Source: an uncultured Ectothiorhodospiraceae bacterium (GTDB taxonomy: Bacteria > Pseudomonadota > Gammaproteobacteria > Nevskiales > Oceanococcaceae). From it: DNA of 64,000 nt. Shown in pieces: positions 1 to 8,645 of the stretch. The notes under the pieces are model-generated. The model searched no databases. It had not been told where the DNA came from and saw only the letters and a list, made by a program, of their open reading frames with translations. The stretch's first letter is position 1. The number at the start of each line of letters is the position of its first letter. The position numbers were made by a program, and so were the translations under genes. The DNA is taken from assembly GCA_937141935.1 (NCBI GenBank), contig CAKZQS010000040.1:62001-126000 (forward strand). The letters run 5' to 3'.

Positions 1-319
1 CATCTGCGGGTGTTCCGCTTTGGGCCTGAGCCGCCGTCGAATGCGGCAGCGGCAAAGCTCCGCCATGCGCCCGGTGCCGACCTTCGGGCCAGGCTAAGCC
101 GCCGCCGCTGCGTGATCACCTCATGCAGGCGCCGACTCGGTTTCATTGACACCGACGCGGTGCTGCCGAGGCGACAGTGAGCACGGGGGTTCGGCATTCG
201 CGGACGCGGCTACGCCCGCCCCGGCGATGGGCGCCGGGGCGGGGTGGTTTGTGCCGGCCCGGGCTCCAGCCCCGGCCAATTTCCAGGCGCCGGCCGAGCT
301 CTTGGCCAGGGCCGAAGCC
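1..319. other. gene-free left edge with a GC hairpin
   Basis: I see no credible gene here. The open frames are artefacts of high GC content and overlap the protease tail. The one visible structure is the hairpin at 215-243, listed separately. The segment is the 3' flank of the leftward protease gene, and nothing can be said about the gene beyond the left edge. Confidence 0.5.
215..243 (-). terminator. GC-rich hairpin downstream of the S8 protease
   Basis: A perfect 12-bp inverted repeat (CCCGCCCCGGCG at 215-226, its complement at 232-243) with a 5-base loop lies about 80 bases past the stop codon of the leftward protease. There is no T-tract on either side, so it is at best an atypical terminator or an mRNA 3'-end stabiliser. 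A sequence-related hairpin occurs at 23128-23186, also just downstream of a leftward gene. Confidence 0.4.
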
Positions 320-3300
320 TCAGCCGCGCCGGCGAGCGGCGGCGAGCAGCAAGGCCACCAGCAGCAATAGCGGACCCAGCGGGCCGCCACGGCTGCCCAG
401 CTCGCTGGCTCGCGCGGGGGCGCCGGTGTCGCTGCCGCGGCTGCTGCCGGCGGCGAGCTGGACCGTTGCGGTAGCGCGGTTGTTGCGCCAGGCGCGGGCG
501 TAGATGGTGGCGGCGGTGGTGTCGCGCAGGGTGGCGGCGAACACGCCTTCGCGCGCGCCCACCTGGGCCCAGACGGCGTCGCTGAAGTCCGGCGTGGTCG
601 CCACCTGTACCGCGACGTGGAAGGGCGCGAAGCCGGCATTGCCGAGCACCTCGTCGGGGCCGCGGTCGGGCATGCCCACGCGGCCGGAGACGACGGTATC
701 GCCGCCCACCTGCGTGACGGTGTCGATCGCCGCACCCATCGCCAGCGCCGGCCCGTCGGCCGGGCGGATGGTGACGGTGGAGGCGTTGGCCTCGGCGAAG
801 CCATAGGCCCACTCGGTGGTGCCGGTCAGCGTGAAATGCACGCCCAGGCGCTCGCCCGGCAGGGCCACGCGGTCGGTGGTCAGCACGAAGTCGTAGCGGG
901 TGTAGGCCTGCGTGGCGGTGACGTTGGTGATCGGCAGCGAGCGGCCGATTTCGCGGTCATCGGCGGTGACAAAGGCCTCCATCTGCACCGGGCCGCCTTG
1001 CAGGCTTTGCAGGTACAGCGTGATCTCGACCTCGGAGCCGGCGTGGAGCACGCCCTCCAGCTCGTCATCGGCGGCAAAGATGCCCTTGGGCCGGAAGCCG
1101 CCCACGGTGCCGGTCACGCGCGAGTCGAAGCAGGGCTCCAGGCTGTCGCCCAGGTCGCTGCGCTGGCTCATGAACTGCTGGTGGTCTTCCTCGTTGGCCG
1201 TCTGCGGCAGGCCGCAGGCCGCCGGCTCGCGGTAGGGCTCGACGGCCAGCGTGCGATACAGGCGGTATTCCAGCGGCGCGTTGAGCCGCGGCGCGCGCGG
1301 CAGGTCGGCGTCGTCGCGGGCGAAGGGCACAAAGGGCGCGGCATTGCTGACCTCGGCGCTGCCGCTGAACTCGGCCGCACTGGCCACGTCGGCGGCGCAG
1401 CTGTCGGCATTGCCGTCGCCGTCGCGGTCATAGCTGCCGTACAGCCCATCGCGGATCTCGCAGTCCACGGCGAAGAAACTGTCCTCCTCGCTGCGGTTGG
1501 GCAGCTCGGCCTGGCCCAGCAGCACCGCCAGCGCGCGCTCGGCGGCATTCGGCGCGGCCACGCCATAGCCCTCGAAGACGGTGCGGCCGTCGGCATTGGT
1601 GTTTGCGGGGTAGGGGAAGACCGAGGTGCGCGCATCCAGCGGCGCCGCGGTTTTCAGCATCACCCCGCGCAGCTCGCGCCGGGTCAGCTGGCCATCGGCG
1701 AGGTAGGGGCTGGCCACGATGGGCTGGCCCTCGGCAATGACCTGGCCGGGGCGCACGCCGGTGCGGTAGTCGCCCAGGGCCTCGCGCACGCCGCGCAGCA
1801 CATGGCCGAAGGTGCCGGCCGTGTAGGGCGCTGCGGCCGAGGTGCCGCTGTGGGCGCAGGTGGCATCCACGCCGGTGCGGCAGGCGCTGGGCAGCCAGCC
1901 ATCGCCCCAGGAGGAGATGTAGGCGGGCGTGCCTTCGCCCACGATGGCGCCGGAGGTGTCGCGGCGCAGCGCGCCCACGATCACCGTCCAGGCCGGGCCG
2001 TTCTGATCCGAGCCATAGGTTTCGTTGGTCACCGTGAACGCGTTGCCCACGCCGTTGCCGGCCGAGAAGATCACGCTGACGCCGCGCTCGACCGCATCCT
2101 TCGACGGGGAGTCGATCAGCAGGTCCAGCGGGTCGTTCAGCGTGGTGACGCCCAGCGGCGCGTTGCCGACATAGCCGTGGCTGTGCGAGGTGATCTCGGC
2201 AAAGTCGAAGCCGTAGACGATGTCGTCGTCCAGGCCATCCACCATGTAGAACAGGCAGCTCGGGCAATAACCGTAGCGGTTGCCCAGCGCCACGCCGGCC
2301 GAGCCGGTGCCGTGGCCGTTGTTGTCCAGAATCAGGTCGGCCGGCGGGTCGTCATAGCCGCCGGTGGAATAGGCGCCAATGATCTTGGTGCCGGGGATCC
2401 AGTACAGCAGGCTGGGCAGCACGAAGGGCTCCACCCCCACGTCGATATGCCACAGCGCCTGGTCCTGCTCGGGGTAGTAGCCCTCGCCCTGGGTCATCGG
2501 GATCGCGATGGAGGTGCAGGGGTAGTTGCTGATGTATTCGCAGGGGTGGCGGGTGAAGTTGCGGGTCAGCTCCAGCACGCGGGGGTCGGGGTAGGTCTCG
2601 GCCGAGAATTCCGAGTGGTAGGGGTTGATGCCCGAATCGGAGATGCCAATGATCGTCAGCGGCACGGCCAGGTCGCGGATCTCGTCCGCGCGGCCGACGT
2701 AGACCGAGGTCATCTGCCGGGCCTCCAGGCCCTGCGCATCGCGCACCAGCAGGCGCAGCAGGTGGTGGCCGCTGGCGAAGTCGCCCTGCACGGCGGGCCC
2801 TTCGGCGTCGGCGCGCCCGTCGAGGTCAAAGTCCCACTGCACCGCATAGGGCGGCGTGCCGCCGTGGATGCGCGCCTGCAGCCGCTGCGGGCTGCCCTGC
2901 ACGAATTCATAGGTGCCGCCGGCGTCGGCCTGCAGCGGATTGCTGGCCTGTAGCGGCCCGGGCAGCACAAAGCGCACGCTGTCCTGACTGCGCTGGCCGC
3001 GGGCGTCGATCACCGTCAGCGCGGCCTCGTGGGGCCCCGCCGGCAGTGAGGCACTTTTGGCGGCCACGATCGGGCCCTGGCCCAGCAGCGTGGCGCCGGG
3101 CAGGCGCCATTCATAGCGATATGGGGCCACGCCGCCATAGGCACTGCCCTGCAGCACCAGGCGCCCGGCCTGAACCTGCGGGCTGGCGCCGGCGTCGGCA
3201 ACGAGTGGGGTGGTGGCGGCTGCGGCCGGGGTGCCGAGCACAAGCAGGGTGGCGCAGGCGCCCGCAAGGGCGACAAGACGTCTATGCACGATTGTTCTCC

Positions 3301-3322
3301 AGTCCATGGCGCCCGTCGTCAT
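320..3322 (-). CDS. secreted subtilisin-family (S8) serine protease with GlyGly-CTERM tail
   Basis: A 1,000-residue exported protease. A signal peptide (about 1-36, ending in AAAA) is followed by two Ig/PKD-like modules (about 40-210) and an S8 catalytic domain. The Asp is in GISDSG (about 228), the His in NNGHGTG (about 337) and the Ser in SGTSAAAP (about 493). A long C-terminal region follows. It ends in a Gly-Gly pair, a stretch of about 15 hydrophobic residues and RRRG, the layout of GlyGly-CTERM (rhombosortase) signals, which implies processing and surface release through type II secretion. A second Met at residue 6 is an equally possible start. The gene stands alone, with about 220 bases before the next gene. 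Substrate specificity cannot be read from the sequence. Confidence 0.9.
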   Translation of the reverse strand: MTTGAMDWRTIVHRRLVALAGACATLLVLGTPAAAATTPLVADAGASPQVQAGRLVLQGSAYGGVAPYRYEWRLPGATLLGQGPIVAAKSASLPAGPHEAALTVIDARGQRSQDSVRFVLPGPLQASNPLQADAGGTYEFVQGSPQRLQARIHGGTPPYAVQWDFDLDGRADAEGPAVQGDFASGHHLLRLLVRDAQGLEARQMTSVYVGRADEIRDLAVPLTIIGISDSGINPYHSEFSAETYPDPRVLELTRNFTRHPCEYISNYPCTSIAIPMTQGEGYYPEQDQALWHIDVGVEPFVLPSLLYWIPGTKIIGAYSTGGYDDPPADLILDNNGHGTGSAGVALGNRYGYCPSCLFYMVDGLDDDIVYGFDFAEITSHSHGYVGNAPLGVTTLNDPLDLLIDSPSKDAVERGVSVIFSAGNGVGNAFTVTNETYGSDQNGPAWTVIVGALRRDTSGAIVGEGTPAYISSWGDGWLPSACRTGVDATCAHSGTSAAAPYTAGTFGHVLRGVREALGDYRTGVRPGQVIAEGQPIVASPYLADGQLTRRELRGVMLKTAAPLDARTSVFPYPANTNADGRTVFEGYGVAAPNAAERALAVLLGQAELPNRSEEDSFFAVDCEIRDGLYGSYDRDGDGNADSCAADVASAAEFSGSAEVSNAAPFVPFARDDADLPRAPRLNAPLEYRLYRTLAVEPYREPAACGLPQTANEEDHQQFMSQRSDLGDSLEPCFDSRVTGTVGGFRPKGIFAADDELEGVLHAGSEVEITLYLQSLQGGPVQMEAFVTADDREIGRSLPITNVTATQAYTRYDFVLTTDRVALPGERLGVHFTLTGTTEWAYGFAEANASTVTIRPADGPALAMGAAIDTVTQVGGDTVVSGRVGMPDRGPDEVLGNAGFAPFHVAVQVATTPDFSDAVWAQVGAREGVFAATLRDTTAATIYARAWRNNRATATVQLAAGSSRGSDTGAPARASELGSRGGPLGPLLLLVALLLAAARRRG

Positions 3323-3354
3323 CGCAGCGGGCTTTTAGCTATGGCCGCCGTCGT

Positions 3355-3370
3355 AACGCCTACAGGCGTT
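3355..3370. promoter_or_regulatory. 16-bp palindrome upstream of the S8 protease
   Basis: AACGCCTACAGGCGTT is a near-perfect dyad (7-bp arms, 2-base centre) about 33 bases before the protease start codon. It could be an operator or a 5'-leader hairpin. No matching regulator is evident nearby. Confidence 0.3.
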
Positions 3371-3543
3371 GCGCAGGGCCAGTTATGTAAGGGACTGAAA
3401 ATAAACGCTGGGCAAGCCCCGCGCAAGCGCGGCGGGTCGACGTGGCGGCCGGCCCGCCCGTGGGGAAGGGCGCGCCGGCGTGGGGCCGATGGGCTTGATG
3501 GCCGCGCAGGCGCGCCTGCCTGCGCGCGCCTGCGCGTGGTCGG

Positions 3544-5055
3544 CTAGGCGGGCTCGCCGGCAGCGGCCAGCGCTGCGTCGCCCGGGACAGCCTCACGGCG
3601 CGCGGTGAACTCCATCACGCCGTCGTCCACCGCGCCCTTCAGCAGCGCCCGCTTGTCGCGGCCGTAATGCATCTCCACCGCCCAGGGGGCCTTGCGACCT
3701 TGACGCGGCAGGCGGTGCCGCGCGCGCTGCACGTAGCCGGCCTGCAGGCTGTCCAGGATGCCCTCGCTGGAGCCGGCGTTCTCGCGGTCGCGTGGCGTGG
3801 CCGCGGCCAGACCGCGGGCATCCATGTGCCGCAGCAGGCGGCAGACATAGCGGCCAGCAATGTCGGACTTCAGCGTCCAGGGCGCGTTGGTGTAACCAAA
3901 GATCCAGGCGAAGTTCGGCACGTCCTGCACCAGGATGCTGCGGTAGATCATCTGCTCGCGCAGCGGCGTCTTGCGCCCATCCACGGACAGCTCCAGCCCG
4001 CCCAGCATCTGCACATCCAGCCCGGTGGCCGTGACGATGATGTCGGCCGGCAGCGTGGCGCCGGAGCGCAGCCGGATGCCCTCGGCCGTGAAGCGCTCGA
4101 TCTCGTCCGTGCACATCTGCGCCCGGCCTTCGCGCAGCGCGTTGAACAGGTCGCCATCGGGCACGGCGCACAGGCGCTGATCCCAGGGCATGTACTTCGG
4201 CGTGAAGTGGCGCATGTCGGCATCCGGCCCCAGCGCCTTGCGGGTGCGCGAGAGCAGGAAGCGGCGCATCAGCTGCGGCCAGCGCCGGCAGGCCAGGTAC
4301 AGCCCGCGCTGGAAGGCGATGTTGCGGGCGCGGATGATGCGGTAGGCCCAGCTGGCGGGCAGCACGCGGCCCAGCGCAACGGCCATGGCGTCGCGGTTGG
4401 GCAGCGACAGCACATAGGTGGCTGAGCGTTGCAGCATCGTGACGCGCGCGGCCTTGTCGGCCATCGCCGGCACCAGCGTCATGGCCGTGGCGCCGCTGCC
4501 AATCACCACCACGCGCTTGCCGGCGTAGTCCAGGTCCTGGGGCCAGTGCTGCGGGTGCACGATGCGGCCGCCAAAGTCCGCCTCGCCGGCAAACTGTGGC
4601 CGGTAGCCGGCGTCGTAGTTGTAATAGCCGGTGCAGTTCAGCAGAAAGTTGCAGCGGTAGTGGCGCTGCGTGCCGCTGGCTTCCTCGGTGGCGGTCAGCT
4701 GCCATTGCTGCTCGGCGCTGCACCAGTTGGCGGCGGTGATCTGCAGCCCGTAATGGATGCGCTCATCCAGGCCGTATTCCTGCGCCGTTTCGGTGATGTA
4801 CTGGCGGATGGAGGGGCCGTCGGCCAGCACCTTGTCCGAGGTCCAGGGCTTGAAGCGAAAGCCGAAGCTGGCCATGTCCGAGTCGGAGCGGATGCCGGGG
4901 TAGCGGAACAGATCCCAGGTGCCGCCCAGGCGCGCGCGCCGTTCGATGATGGCCAGCGAGCGCTGCGGGTGCTCCTTGCGGATATGGCAGGCCGTGCCGA
5001 TGCCTGACAGGCCGGCGCCAATAATCAGAACGTCGTAGTGCGTGGTGTGCGCCAT
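3544..5055 (-). CDS. flavin-containing (Baeyer-Villiger type) monooxygenase
   Basis: A 503-residue FAD/NADPH enzyme of the class B monooxygenase family, expected to insert oxygen into ketones or hydroxylate substrates in the cytosol. It shows the N-terminal FAD Rossmann motif GAGLSG (13-18), a GGTW turn with RYPG, and the second dinucleotide motif GSGATA (about 185). Between them, FGGRIVHPQHWP (about 160-171) fits the Baeyer-Villiger fingerprint FxGxxxHxxxWP. Length is typical for the family. It is transcribed divergently from an AraC regulator 125 bases away, a common pairing for catabolic monooxygenases, so induction by its substrate through that regulator is likely. The true substrate (cyclic ketone, steroid, alkyl ketone) is unknown. 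Confidence 0.88.
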   Translation of the reverse strand: MAHTTHYDVLIIGAGLSGIGTACHIRKEHPQRSLAIIERRARLGGTWDLFRYPGIRSDSDMASFGFRFKPWTSDKVLADGPSIRQYITETAQEYGLDERIHYGLQITAANWCSAEQQWQLTATEEASGTQRHYRCNFLLNCTGYYNYDAGYRPQFAGEADFGGRIVHPQHWPQDLDYAGKRVVVIGSGATAMTLVPAMADKAARVTMLQRSATYVLSLPNRDAMAVALGRVLPASWAYRIIRARNIAFQRGLYLACRRWPQLMRRFLLSRTRKALGPDADMRHFTPKYMPWDQRLCAVPDGDLFNALREGRAQMCTDEIERFTAEGIRLRSGATLPADIIVTATGLDVQMLGGLELSVDGRKTPLREQMIYRSILVQDVPNFAWIFGYTNAPWTLKSDIAGRYVCRLLRHMDARGLAAATPRDRENAGSSEGILDSLQAGYVQRARHRLPRQGRKAPWAVEMHYGRDKRALLKGAVDDGVMEFTARREAVPGDAALAAAGEPA

Positions 5056-5116
5056 GGGTCACCTCCATCGTGGCTGAGCCGCAGCTTAAGCGCGCGCCGT
5101 CATTGAGGCGTTATCC

Positions 5117-5147
5117 TGACGCGACAAAGTCTTGGCTTCAGGCGACA
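5117..5147. promoter_or_regulatory. putative AraC-type direct half-sites
   Basis: TGACGCGACA (5117-5126) and TCAGGCGACA (5138-5147) are direct repeats exactly 21 bases apart in the space between the monooxygenase and the AraC gene. A looser copy (TGAGGCG) starts at 5104. Two-helix-turn-helix AraC regulators often bind direct repeats about two helical turns apart, so this is the natural candidate operator. Inference from spacing only. Confidence 0.35.
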
Positions 5148-5180
5148 GGCGTTGCCGGGTCCGGCGAGGAGTCTTTGCCC

Positions 5181-6203
5181 ATGGACAGCCTGCTACGCGC
5201 CACCAACCTGCGGGGTTTCGTGGAATTGGTGGCCGAACTGGGCGCGGATGGCCTGGCCTACCTGCGCCGCTATCACATCGACCCGGCGGTGCTGGCCGAC
5301 CCCGAGGCCTATGTGCGCCACCGCGACGTGCTGCAGATGGTCGAGGCCTGCGCCGTGGAACGGGATTGCCCGGACTTCGGCCTGCGGCTGTCGCAGTGGC
5401 AGGGGCTGGACATCCTGGGGCCCATCGCGGTGATTGCCCGCAACGCCGCCACCGTGCTCGACGGTTTTGCCGCGATCGCCCGCTATCTGCACATTCACGG
5501 CCCCGCGCTGCGGTTGACGAGCCAGGGCCGCAACGCCCGCGGCGACTATGTATTCGCCTACCGCATCGCCGGTTTCGAGGGCCGTGCGATCCCGCAATCC
5601 TACGAGCTGAGCCTGGCCAACGGCGTGCGCATCCTGCGCCTGCTGGGGGGCGCCGACGCCTGCATGCGCCGCGTGCGCCTGGCGCATGCGCGCATCGCCC
5701 CGGCGGCCACCTATGCGCGGCTGCTGGGCTGCCCCGTGGATTTCGCGGCGGCGAGCTACGGCTTTGAACTGGAGGCGGCGCTGGCACAGCGGCCCGTGCA
5801 GGCGGCCGACGCGCAGACCCGCGAGCTGGCCGCGCGCTACCTGGAGTCGCGCCACGCGCCCGGTGCCGCCACCTTGCCCGACCGCGTGTGCGAGCTAATC
5901 CGCCGCCTGCTGCCCACCGGCCAATGCAGCGAGGTGCTGGTCGCCCGCGAACTGGCCATGCACCCCCGCCGGCTGCAGCGGCACCTGGCCGCCGCTGGGC
6001 TGCGTTACGAAACCATGCTCGATGGCGAGCGCCGCGAACTGGCGCGGCAGTACCTGGCGCAGACCGGGCTGAGCCTGGGCCAGATCACCGGCCTGCTGGG
6101 CTATGCCGACCCGCCCAGCCTGAGCCGCGCCTGCCGGCGCTGGTTTGGTGCGCCGCCCGGCGCGCTGCGTGCCGCGCTGGCCCAAGGGCAGCGCGTCTTC
6201 TAA
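5181..6203 (+). CDS. AraC family transcriptional regulator (Arabinose_bd-like N-domain)
   Basis: A 340-residue regulator. The N-terminal about 200 residues resemble the Arabinose_bd-type ligand domain found in OruR/ArgR-like AraC proteins. The C-terminal about 100 carry the AraC double helix-turn-helix, ending in a typical LGYADPPSLSRACRRWFG segment. The ATG at 5181 was chosen because GAGGAG lies 8-13 bases upstream. The open frame extends further left but into the divergent promoter region. It faces away from the flavin monooxygenase gene and is its likely activator. Confidence 0.87.
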   Translation: MDSLLRATNLRGFVELVAELGADGLAYLRRYHIDPAVLADPEAYVRHRDVLQMVEACAVERDCPDFGLRLSQWQGLDILGPIAVIARNAATVLDGFAAIARYLHIHGPALRLTSQGRNARGDYVFAYRIAGFEGRAIPQSYELSLANGVRILRLLGGADACMRRVRLAHARIAPAATYARLLGCPVDFAAASYGFELEAALAQRPVQAADAQTRELAARYLESRHAPGAATLPDRVCELIRRLLPTGQCSEVLVARELAMHPRRLQRHLAAAGLRYETMLDGERRELARQYLAQTGLSLGQITGLLGYADPPSLSRACRRWFGAPPGALRAALAQGQRVF

Positions 6204-6242
6204 GTCTTCCTCGTCCGCGCCCGGTCGTGGCCGGCCGCCGCG

Positions 6243-6917
6243 TCAGGCGGGTGGCAGGCGGCGGCGCCAGAAGGTCAGCGTTTTGTGGCTGGGCGCGCCG
6301 TCGCCCAGGTCCGTCCATTCAAAGCGGCACACGCGGCCCGGGTCCTGCTGGTAGCCCCGGTGCGCCCAGAAGCGGGCGTTGCCGGCGTGGTCCGCGGGGC
6401 GCCGCGGGTCGTCGGCCGCCCGGTCCACGGCGCAAAACACGCACTCACCCAGGCCCAGCCTGCGTGCGTGGGCCTCGCGCGCGGCGAAGAAGGCGCGGCC
6501 CAGGCCGCGCCCGCGCCATTCCGGCAGCACCACCGACTCGCCGAAGTAGAGGATGGACTCCACCGGCTCGCCGGCGGCGTGGAAGGGCGCCTGAAATTCC
6601 GCGTGCGCATGGGCCAGGGGCAGGGCGGTCGAGGCGCCCACCACCGTGTCGCCGGCCCAGGCCAGCAAGGCCAGGCCGCCCGCCGAGCCGATGTAGGGCG
6701 CAAGGTACTCGCGCTCTTCGTCGACGCTGCCGTCGTAGAGGTAGGGCCACTCGCGAAACACGGCCAGGCGCAGCGTGGCCAGCGGGCCGAATTGCGTCGC
6801 GATATCGCCCGCCCGCAGGCTTTGTATCCGCCAGCCGGCCGAGTTGTTGGCCGAGTTGGTGGCCGGGTTGGTGGCGGCGGCAGGGCGGTTGGGGGGCGTG
6901 GTCGGCGGTGTGGACAT
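6243..6917 (-). CDS. GNAT family N-acetyltransferase
   Basis: A 224-residue cytosolic protein. After a low-complexity Pro/Asn-rich N-terminus (about 1-30), it has the GNAT core with the acetyl-CoA loop RGRGLG (about 135-140) preceded by VVLPEW, followed by helix alpha-3 and a C-terminal YxxxP-like segment. The Met at 6917 is used because upstream codons run into the divergent gene's promoter region. It converges on the AraC gene and diverges from the trypsin-like lipoprotein. The substrate amine is unknown. Confidence 0.8.
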   Translation of the reverse strand: MSTPPTTPPNRPAAATNPATNSANNSAGWRIQSLRAGDIATQFGPLATLRLAVFREWPYLYDGSVDEEREYLAPYIGSAGGLALLAWAGDTVVGASTALPLAHAHAEFQAPFHAAGEPVESILYFGESVVLPEWRGRGLGRAFFAAREAHARRLGLGECVFCAVDRAADDPRRPADHAGNARFWAHRGYQQDPGRVCRFEWTDLGDGAPSHKTLTFWRRRLPPA

Positions 6918-7108
6918 CGGATCAGGGCCTGCGGCGAAGGCGGTGGAGGCGACGGTGGTGCAAGGGGCGCGATCACGCGTGCACGGCGCGTGCCCGGGTG
7001 TGGCGGGCGCCAACGCTAGCACTGCGGGGCGGGTTACCAAAGCCACGGGCGCTGGCCAGGGGCGACCGGCCTCGCCAATCTGCAGGCAAGCTCGACCGGA
7101 GTGGCCCC

Positions 7109-8095
7109 ATGCGCCATCACCACGACGCCCGCAGCGAGGGTCCCGCCCGTCGCCGCGCCCTGACCCGCAGCGCCAAGCTGCCCGCGCTGCCGCGCCCTGC
7201 GCCCCGGGAGCCGGGGCTGCCCAGTTCGCTGCTGCTGGCCGCCCTGGTGGCCACACTGCTGCTCGGGGCCTGCCGCGACAGCGACAGCGAGGGCGCCGAT
7301 CCGGCAGCGCTGACGCGCGACGGCGCACCCGGCGGCGCCGAGCAGCCGCGCGATTTTGGCGAGCCCAACGACTTGCAGATCCGCCCTGGCGTGCTGGTGC
7401 AAAGCGACAACGGCTCCTGTACTTCGAATTTTTTGTATTACACCAGCGCGGAGCGCTTCTTTATCGGCGCCGCCGCGCATTGCTTCAGCCCGGATACCAA
7501 CTCGGGCATCGACCCCTGCGAAGGGGCGAACGCCCCCCTGGGCAGCAGCGTCGAAATCGAGAACGCGCGCCAGCCGGGCACGCTGGCTTATTCCAGCTGG
7601 ATCGCGATGCAGGAGCGCGGCGAAACGCCCGGCTCCAATGCCTGCACCTATAACGACTTCGCCCTGGTCGAAATCGACCCGCGCGATCTCGACAATGTGC
7701 ACCCGGCGGCCATCTTCTACGGCGGGCCGACCGGCCGACTCGGCGGCCTCGCCGAGGTCGGCGACGCGGTGTACACCTATGGCCAGTCGCCCTTCCACGT
7801 GGGCGTGCAAACGCTGCAAACCAAGGAAGGCGAGATCAGCGCCATCGTGGGCGAGGGCTGGAGCTATTCGGTGGTGACCGACAACCCGGGGCTGTCGGGC
7901 GACAGCGGCAGCTCGGTGTTGCACGAGTCCGGCCAGGCGCTGGGAATCCTGGCCACCGTGGGCCTCGGACTCGGCCCCATCGGCCAGTCGCCCGTGGTCA
8001 ACGGCGTGACCAACTTCGAGCGGGCCGTGGATTACGCCCAGCCCTATTTCGGCGGCCGGCTGCGCCTGGCCACCTGGCCCGTCACCTCCTTCTAG
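7109..8095 (+). CDS. trypsin-like (S1) serine protease, probable lipoprotein
   Basis: A 328-residue protein with an Arg/His-rich N-terminus, a hydrophobic segment ending in the lipobox LLGAC (about residues 48-52), and an S1 chymotrypsin-fold domain. The His is in AAAHC (about 124), the Asp in YNDFALVE (about 182) and the Ser in SGDSGSS (about 265). Four or more cysteines could form disulphides. The ATG at 7109 has GGAG 7 bases upstream. The long N-terminal extension before the lipobox is unusual, and an internal start is possible though none is better placed. Expected location: anchored in the periplasm or outer membrane. It lies just upstream of tRNA-Arg, which has its own promoter. Confidence 0.85.
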   Translation: MRHHHDARSEGPARRRALTRSAKLPALPRPAPREPGLPSSLLLAALVATLLLGACRDSDSEGADPAALTRDGAPGGAEQPRDFGEPNDLQIRPGVLVQSDNGSCTSNFLYYTSAERFFIGAAAHCFSPDTNSGIDPCEGANAPLGSSVEIENARQPGTLAYSSWIAMQERGETPGSNACTYNDFALVEIDPRDLDNVHPAAIFYGGPTGRLGGLAEVGDAVYTYGQSPFHVGVQTLQTKEGEISAIVGEGWSYSVVTDNPGLSGDSGSSVLHESGQALGILATVGLGLGPIGQSPVVNGVTNFERAVDYAQPYFGGRLRLATWPVTSF

Positions 8096-8147
8096 CCGCC
8101 GTTGCGGCGCTGCGCCCCGCCGCCACACACGGGGCGAAAAACCCGTA

Positions 8148-8153
8148 TATAAT
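8148..8153 (+). promoter_or_regulatory. -10 box of the tRNA-Arg promoter
   Basis: A perfect TATAAT in otherwise GC-rich DNA, 33 bases before the mature tRNA-Arg 5' end. No consensus -35 is visible at the expected distance (ACACAC at 8125-8130). The following GC-rich stretch before the tRNA is in keeping with a stringently controlled tRNA promoter, but that is inference. Confidence 0.6.
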
Positions 8154-8186
8154 GCGCCGCTCGCTGGCCAGCACGGCCAGTTGCGC

Positions 8187-8263
8187 GGGCCCGTAGCTCA
8201 GTTGGATAGAGTGTCTGGCTACGAACCAGAAGGTCGGGAGTTCGAATCTCTCCGGGCCCGCCA
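8187..8263 (+). tRNA. tRNA-Arg (anticodon ACG)
   Basis: A 77-nt tRNA. The acceptor stem GGGCCCG pairs with CGGGCCC, the anticodon stem TCTGG/CCAGA encloses loop CTACGAA with ACG at 8221-8223, and the T-loop is TTCGAAT. The CCA is encoded. ACG is normally edited to ICG and reads CGU/CGC/CGA. Its 3' end is the start of a tandem repeat downstream. Confidence 0.97.
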
Positions 8264-8645
8264 TTTACTACGCTGGATTCGGCTCCTGCCTCACCAGCGA
8301 CGCCATCGGCCAACAAGTGGCCCGATGGCTCCGCGAGCTGGGCTCGCGTTGGCCCGTCCGTGGGCCGAAACCCTCGATACGACCTTTCGGTGCTTCGGCG
8401 TCCTGCCTGCGGTCCTTCGGACTCGCTGCGCTCGCTCAGATCGGCGTCCTGCCGATCTGTCGAATCTCTCCGGGCCCGCCACCACTACGCTGGATTCGGC
8501 TCCTGCCTCACCAGCGACGCCTGAGGGCTACAAGTGGCCCGATGGCTCCGCGAGCTGGGCTCGCGTTGGCCCGTCCATGGGCCAAAACCCTCGATACGAT
8601 CTTGCGGTGCTTCGGCATCCTGCCTGCGGTCCTGCGGACTCGCTG
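8242..8645 (+). repeat. tandem repeat carrying the tRNA-Arg 3' end
   Basis: The last 22 bases of tRNA-Arg (8242-8263) recur exactly at 8460-8481. The DNA that follows each copy is also closely similar (8264-8428 versus 8482-8645), with scattered substitutions and one single-base indel. The period is 217-218 bases. Between the copies a perfect 8-bp hairpin (8438-8458, loop GTCCT) immediately precedes the second tRNA tail. The layout resembles the E. coli tyrT locus, where repeats bearing the tRNA-Tyr 3' end yield rtT RNA. Both copies keep a similar Arg-rich open frame from a GTG (8317 and 8534), which I do not call as a gene. Confidence 0.85.

Noticed and set aside
617-2953. Long rightward open frame (778 codons) opposite the S8 protease
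   Set aside because: It is Gly/Ala/His/Gln-rich with no domain and lies wholly opposite a gene with an intact catalytic triad; a high-GC artefact.
5888-7108. N-terminal extension of the trypsin-like protein frame by about 400 codons
   Set aside because: The extension runs opposite the GNAT gene and lacks structure; the ATG at 7109 has a ribosome-binding site and leads to a lipobox.
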